DNA of 64,000 nt from Crocodylus rhombifer (Eukaryota > Chordata > Crocodylia > Crocodylidae): assembly GCA_038503035.1 (NCBI GenBank), contig JAVSML010021661.1, positions 558,001-622,000 on the forward strand, in the 5' to 3' direction. Shown piece by piece: positions 58,986 through 64,000 of the stretch. The notes beneath the pieces were generated by a model, which worked only from the letters and a program-made list of their open reading frames with translations, did no database searches and had not been told where the DNA came from. The first letter of the stretch is position 1, and each line of letters opens with the position of its first letter. The position numbers and the translations under genes were made by a program.

Positions 58986-61439
58986 GGTGGGAAGGGTCAG
59001 CACTACTGCTGTACCCTTCTCCCGGGCTAGAGAGAGCTTGATCTAATACAACACATCTTTAGGCAAGATAGGGCAGGGTAACGCTTGCCTGATATGGCCA
59101 TATTGATAGAGGCTAGGCATGAGATAAGCGTCCCAGCACTGTGAAGGCTCAAGTACTTCAGAGCATATGCAGAAGCAGAGCTATAGGCATCTGGGGGAGT
59201 TAGGTGGGCACTGAGCAGGAGGGACTTAAGAAGTCTAGCTCTAGACTTAGGCTCTTGAATAATTCCAAAGGAGTTTCTCTGCCAGATCTTATAGTTACTG
59301 ACTGAAAGTTGCCAAAAGCGGAACTGTTTTCAGTTTTTCAATTAAAAGCTGAAAGTTCCTCTTTAAATTTTCTATTAAAAAGATTCATTTTCATGGGTAT
59401 TTGCCAAGCAGGCAGCACAGTTTCTGACCAATTCTAGTATGATGACAATATGCATAACTAGATGCATTTTCATGTAAATAATTATAGTGTGCTTAGAGCT
59501 GAATAAACACCCCATACCTTCCAAAGCACTTAAACACCGGCCTCTTTGGGCTCCTAAGGGCACAGCCATGAAACAAATTTACCGTGCCAGGCAACAGCCC
59601 CGTTAAACATGTTATATCTGTGTATGCACACCATTCTGAACTGGCCGCAGTGTTGCTGAGTTGGTATGGTGCTGAAGGACCAGGTGCAGGCCTGCCCAAT
59701 TTATATGCCACTAATACTCCCAAAGCCCATACTTCATATCCCAGCTAAAAGCCTCTGTGCCAAATTTCTTTGAATGGGCATGCACAAAGCTGACGAAGTG
59801 CTGATGCTGCCCCACAGTAACACACTTCTCAAAGCCCTTACTCACAGTGAAATAGGGTTTGGAATTTGGCAGTCTCTCTCCCAGTACCATCCAGTTGTAT
59901 AGCCATGCTCAGAGCACATCTAAGCCAGAAGCACTCTTCTCAAAAGACAGCTGGAGGGCATGTACACAAACAAATGTCAGACTTTGGGAACAGCTGACCT
60001 AGAAGTTTGGCATTGTTTCACAGTGTTGCAACATCCTTTGAGGATCTGGCTCCAAGTCTCTCAGAATCAGTAATGTTAAAATCCTAACTAACTCTTAGTC
60101 TAAGATCATTATGACTAGAATACAGGATAGGTTTATGAGCAACTGACTCCATCTTCCTGTCTACAATAGTCAATATATGCTGTGTATATGTATGTGTGTA
60201 TGTGTGGTTGCAGCAAAGCTGTGTACAAAGCCTTCACTTCTCAGCTGGTCAGCCAAAAGGGCTGATGACAGTCCTCCCCTCTGCCATAAAACTCTTTAGC
60301 CTGTCTGCAGAATTTTAATTTCATGGCTCATATCAGTTCTCACTAAAATCAACAGAAAGTCTCATTCATCGACTTTAATAGGAACCGGATCAATCCCCAA
60401 TTGATTTGTAGCTTGTGCAAAGTCTCTAGCCACTTTATATGTTGCCAATGCTTTGGCACACACAGCAACTTCATACAATGGGTGCCAGAATCATCATAGT
60501 CAGTGGAGCTCATCTGGGATGAACTTGGCCTTGACCATTTCCAAACTCTAGAGCATCAGTTGATCAGCATCACTTATGCTTTGCCTACAACAGACAATTG
60601 CTGGCAGTGCTAGTTGAATAAACAGAATGAAAGGCATTCAACAAGGAAATAGGAAAATAATCAGTAGTTTGTTTTTTTTAACAAAGCTAAAGGTTAATCT
60701 GAGGCTGAAGCAGTTTTGCCTTCTGGTTTTATTGCTTCAATCTGTCCTGGGTCTGAACTAGATTCCATTTTATACCAAGCCCTGGCATTCAGGGAGGACG
60801 GGGTGGAGGGATGGAGGGTTCACTTAAATGTTTGAGCCTGTGTGTAAACAAAGAGAAAATGAGTTAAGGGTGGAATCCCTGGAGGCATGCAGCATTGATC
60901 TAACCTTTCTCCCTGAAGTCAAGGAGAGGGATACCATTGATTCTGGGATAAAAAGAATTCAGTCAATGCCAAGCACTTCTGAAATGCTACCATCACAGTC
61001 AAATCTTGCTTCAGTTTTATGTGCCTACGTGCTACTTCTCTGTCCATTTTTGGCATTTACAGATATTAGAGTCTGTTTCCACCTACAAAGTTATGCTTCC
61101 CCTTGTAAGCATGCTCAGAAGATTCCACGATGGCTACTGTATATGCTCTTACGATGGAAGAGTATTACCCCGTAGGGGCACAGGAGCCCCCACAAGTGTG
61201 GTTAGAGTTAAATCCACAACCAGCCACTGATGCCACAGGAGGACAGCTCTCCCACCTTTTAGCCTCAATGCCTAATGGTCAGTGCCCTGCTGGCTAAGTA
61301 ATAGCCACCCTTTTAAAACCCTACAGGCCCTGGGCTCTAACACCAGTCCCTGACCTCAGTGGGGTTTAATCATCACTAGCTGCAATAGATAAAGAATTAT
61401 AAGACAGCTTCTCTCTCACTAGGGAGAAGGAACAGGGCT
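58986..61439. other. No gene seen
   Basis: Single-copy-looking DNA with a short microsatellite near 60180. 61230-61340 may carry a decayed tRNA-like SINE. The open frame 60828-61175 has no domain. Confidence 0.4.
60178..60208 (+). repeat. TATG/TGTG microsatellite
   Basis: TGTGTATATGTATGTGTGTA followed by TGTGTGG: short alternating purine-pyrimidine tract. Confidence 0.7.
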
Positions 61440-62180
61440 ACTGCCCTTACAGGACAGCATCCATCTTACTGAACAAAGCAGAAGATGCAGGTTCAAAACT
61501 AGGTCTGTGCAAAGCTTCAAGTGCTGATTCGATTCAGAGGCGATTTGGCAGCCGACTCTCCAAATCCAAATTGAATCAGGGGACCAATTAAAAGGTCCAA
61601 ATCACTTAGAAGCTCTATGAATCTTCGGAAAAGATTTGGAGAGCTTTGATGATTCAGACAGTCCCCGCTGGCTGCAGCAGGGAGCTGCAGCTGACTCCAA
61701 ACCGGTAAGTACTAGGGGTGGACGAGAGGAGCTGGCGGAGGGGACCATGGGGGGACCCCTGCCAGCCCCCAGCCCCTGCCTGTCCCCCCAGCCCCCCCGA
61801 TCCACACCTGCTCCCCCAGCCCCCCCATGGCTCCCCACCTGCGCCAGCTCCTGGCCCTTTATAAAAAGGCCCTGGTGCTCACCAGGTGCTGCCAGGCAAG
61901 AGGGGTTATCCCTGCGGCCTCCCCACTGCCCTATGCTGCCATTGCCGGGCTGGGGGTGATGGGCCTGGCTGATTCAGAGATCTGGCCAAATTGATTCGGG
62001 ACTGTGATTCAGATCAATGAATCAAATCATTGTCCCCTGAATCGGCTGAATCTGAAGTGAATACTAGCCGCTTTGCACAGACCTATTCAAAACCCTCTCT
62101 AGTGGGGAGCCTAGAGCCTGGGGGGGGGGTCTCCTGCTCCCTGGGCCACTGCCCTGGTTATTAGGTTATATAGGGATAAA
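61440..62180. repeat. tRNA-derived SINE interrupted by hAT copy E
   Basis: The pre-insertion sequence reads GATGCAGGTTCAAAACCCTC across the junction, a B-box-like GGTTCAAAAC. Downstream, CTAGTGGGGAGCCTAGAGCC and CTGGGCCACTGCCCTGGTTA look SINE-derived. Outer boundaries are approximate. Confidence 0.4.
61500..62085. mobile_element. hAT-like non-autonomous element (copy E) with perfect 8-bp target duplication
   Basis: The left end TAGGTCTGTGCAAAGCTTC and the inverse of the right end (TAGGTCTGTGCAAAGCGGC) are near-identical. Both flanks are TTCAAAAC (61492-61499 and 62086-62093). Dense GATTC/GAATC motifs near both ends, a GC/CCCC-rich interior, and a GTAAGT at 61705-61710 after CAGCTGACTCCAAACCG, as in copy C. 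It is inserted in a tRNA-like SINE. Confidence 0.92.
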
Positions 62181-62185
62181 AGGTG

Positions 62186-63729
62186 GAGGGCTCCTATTCT
62201 AGTGTCAAGCAGTCACTAATTGTGACATTTTTGCAAGCACATTTCTGAGGACTTGCATGAAGTTAAGTGTCTACAGTGGCAGAGCGTATGTGGCAATGGA
62301 GCTGTCTGAACTTCCTCAGATGAGCAAATGTAGCTATGCAGACAGAAAGAGAATCTCAAATCTGCATAAGTGACAAAAATGGCACTTACACAGCAACATT
62401 TGGACACATAAGTAGTACTTAGGTACATAAAAATGAAACAGGATTTGCCCAAAACTGTTTATGATGTGTTTGCCATACCAGCCTCAGCTAGGCCTGTGAA
62501 GTCATGTATGTCCATTGGCTTTATTTAGTAGATTAATAATGGGATGAATAAATAGTAAAAGCGAAAAAAACAACATAGCCTCATGGACTGAGGGCAGGAG
62601 CAACAGAGACCCCACCTCAGAGCAATGGACTTTTTTTTTAAAGAAATTTTCATGCTCCAAGCCAAATCAGCCAAATCAAGTCCAAATCATGAGTCAGTCC
62701 AAAACCATAAGTAGCCCTAAAACTGACAAATCTTCCACCCCTGCCAGGGGCTTCAGATATTTCCAAAGTCTTTTGGCAGGTATCCTACACTCTGGCCCAA
62801 GCCTGAAGTCTTGGGGTTCAAATGCCCAAGTTTCGCCTGCCCTCCGTCATATGGCCACAGGAGCAAGCTAGGGAGGAGCCTCACATTTCCATTAAGTGGT
62901 CTTTAAGCCTCAACACCTCAGCGGGTAGTAAACCACGCCAGAAGAACAGTTATCCCCAGGAACACTTCAGGAAAACTGCCTTCTTGACCCAGATACATGA
63001 TGTTTCCCCTGCCAGCCCACCCATGTGGCCATGGTGCTTCCCCAACAGCTTAGTGATACAGGCATCAGGACGCAAGAGGACCAGTTTGAATTCCAGCTTT
63101 GGGACACTCACCTGAACGTCCTTGGGCAGGCCATTTAGGATGAGCTTCAAAGAGGGAGTGGGCTGGTGCTGGAAGTGAACTGTAACTGGTGGAATACAAA
63201 ATCCTGAATTACACTCCTCACATACTATATGGGAAGGGTCAAGAACCTCAGTGCACAAACACCCGTGCAGTGGAGAGCTGTCCAAGAAGTATTTCCCCCA
63301 GGGAAATGCCAGTGCTAGGGCTCCAGCTCAGATCTTCACTTTCCCAGCACTTGCAGGCCTTGGGGCTGCTGGGAGGCACGTCTAATCCTTAGCACTCACA
63401 GGCCAGAACTCCTGGAAAGTAGGTGCCTACAACCTTTCTTTCAACAATGGAGCAGCAGTCATACTCTTCTTCTGAAACATGACTAGGGACTAGGCAAGAG
63501 CTGGTAACGGCCTCATCCTAGCCCTATACCCCTTCTCTTATACACCAGCTCAACGGTGAGAATGGAGGCCAGTCACCCAGGGTGTGGGCATCCCATGTCA
63601 AATCCCCTCCTTGGTGCCAAGGGCTTCTGGCCTTCATGTCCCATTACGCTCCTTAACCACCAAGCTGTACACCATCCCGGGATGGGAACTCGCTTTGTAG
63701 AAAGGAATTTGGCTTGTTCAAGGGAGGGA
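62186..63729. other. No gene seen; several weak SINE-like stretches
   Basis: GCTTAGTGATACAGGCATC and GACCAGTTTGAATTCCAGC near 63047-63100 resemble a tRNA-derived SINE. The remaining sequence shows no gene. Confidence 0.35.
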
Positions 63730-63775
63730 GGACAGCTCCTATCCTAGTGGTTAGGGCATCACCTAGACCGTGGAG
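63730..63775 (+). repeat. tRNA-like SINE head, cut by another element
   Basis: CCTAGTGGTTAGGGCATCAC is A-box-like. After 63775 the sequence changes to GGGCCAGCCTTTTTTGGCAG, a hAT-terminus-like stretch, without a B box. Confidence 0.35.
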
Positions 63776-63837
63776 GGCCAGCCTTTTTTGGCAGGTGTGC
63801 TACAGGTTAGCGCCTCCCCCTCCTCGAATGCCACTCC

Positions 63838-64000
63838 GATCCTTTTCCTCTGCCTGCTCTGCTCTCTGCTCCCTGCCAGCTCTGCTTCCCGCCCTGTGCT
63901 CCTGCCAGCTCTGCTTTCTGGTCCCTGCCAGATGTGCTGCTCAGCTTTTTTTTGCTGCTCCCTGCCTCGTGCTCCCCGCTGGATCCGCTCCCCGCCCGCA
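63838..64000 (+). repeat. CT-rich degenerate minisatellite at the window edge
   Basis: Variants of GCTCCCTGCCAGCTCTGCTT recur about every 20-25 bp, running off the window end. Confidence 0.65.

Noticed and set aside
1..64000. A novel defence, biosynthetic or other multi-gene system
   Set aside because: Outside TLR5, the coding signatures found belong to CR1, Penelope-like or possible hAT remnants; nothing suggests a host gene cluster.

Overview
The window is eukaryotic, from a sauropsid vertebrate, most likely a crocodilian or a turtle. The evidence is one complete Toll-like receptor 5 coding exon in a background of CR1 LINEs (two well preserved), MIR-type SINEs, Penelope-like (GIY-YIG) elements and many hAT-type DNA transposons. 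The species call is inference from repeat content; TLR5 itself is identified with high confidence.

The only host protein-coding gene I can support is TLR5, on the minus strand at 29625-32213. It is a single coding exon of 862 codons: signal peptide, leucine-rich repeats, LRRCT, one membrane segment and a TIR domain. A 3' splice site lies 4 nt upstream of the ATG, so the transcript has 5' untranslated exon(s) at higher coordinates that I could not locate. The left side (below 29625) is 3' UTR and intergenic DNA. The right side (above 32217) begins as intron.

Layout: 1-8985 is mostly unique DNA with a MIR, a MIR interrupted by a small hAT, a CR1 3' tail and a Penelope-like remnant. 8994-10463 is a hAT element with a GC-rich internal repeat. 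12-21 kb carries decayed SINEs, a hAT fragment, a 750-bp inverted-repeat element and a Tigger/pogo-like MITE. 22-30 kb holds three members of one hAT family, one of which ends 17 bp beyond the TLR5 stop codon. 32.6-34.6 kb, inside the presumed TLR5 intron, has a hAT MITE and an antisense CR1. 36.7-54.3 kb is repeat-rich: a Penelope remnant, a CR1 whose ORF2 is nearly open (39.07-41.65 kb), small inverted-repeat MITEs, an old CR1 broken by hAT insertions, a promoter-like or LTR-like block, and a 3.5-kb CR1 that includes the ORF1 esterase. 55-64 kb is mostly unique DNA with MIR, tRNA-like SINEs and another hAT copy.

No undescribed host system, gene cluster, RNA gene or CRISPR-like array was found. 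The main points of interest are structural: the hAT family with exact 8-bp target duplications, the transposon abutting the TLR5 stop, and the state of the two CR1 copies.
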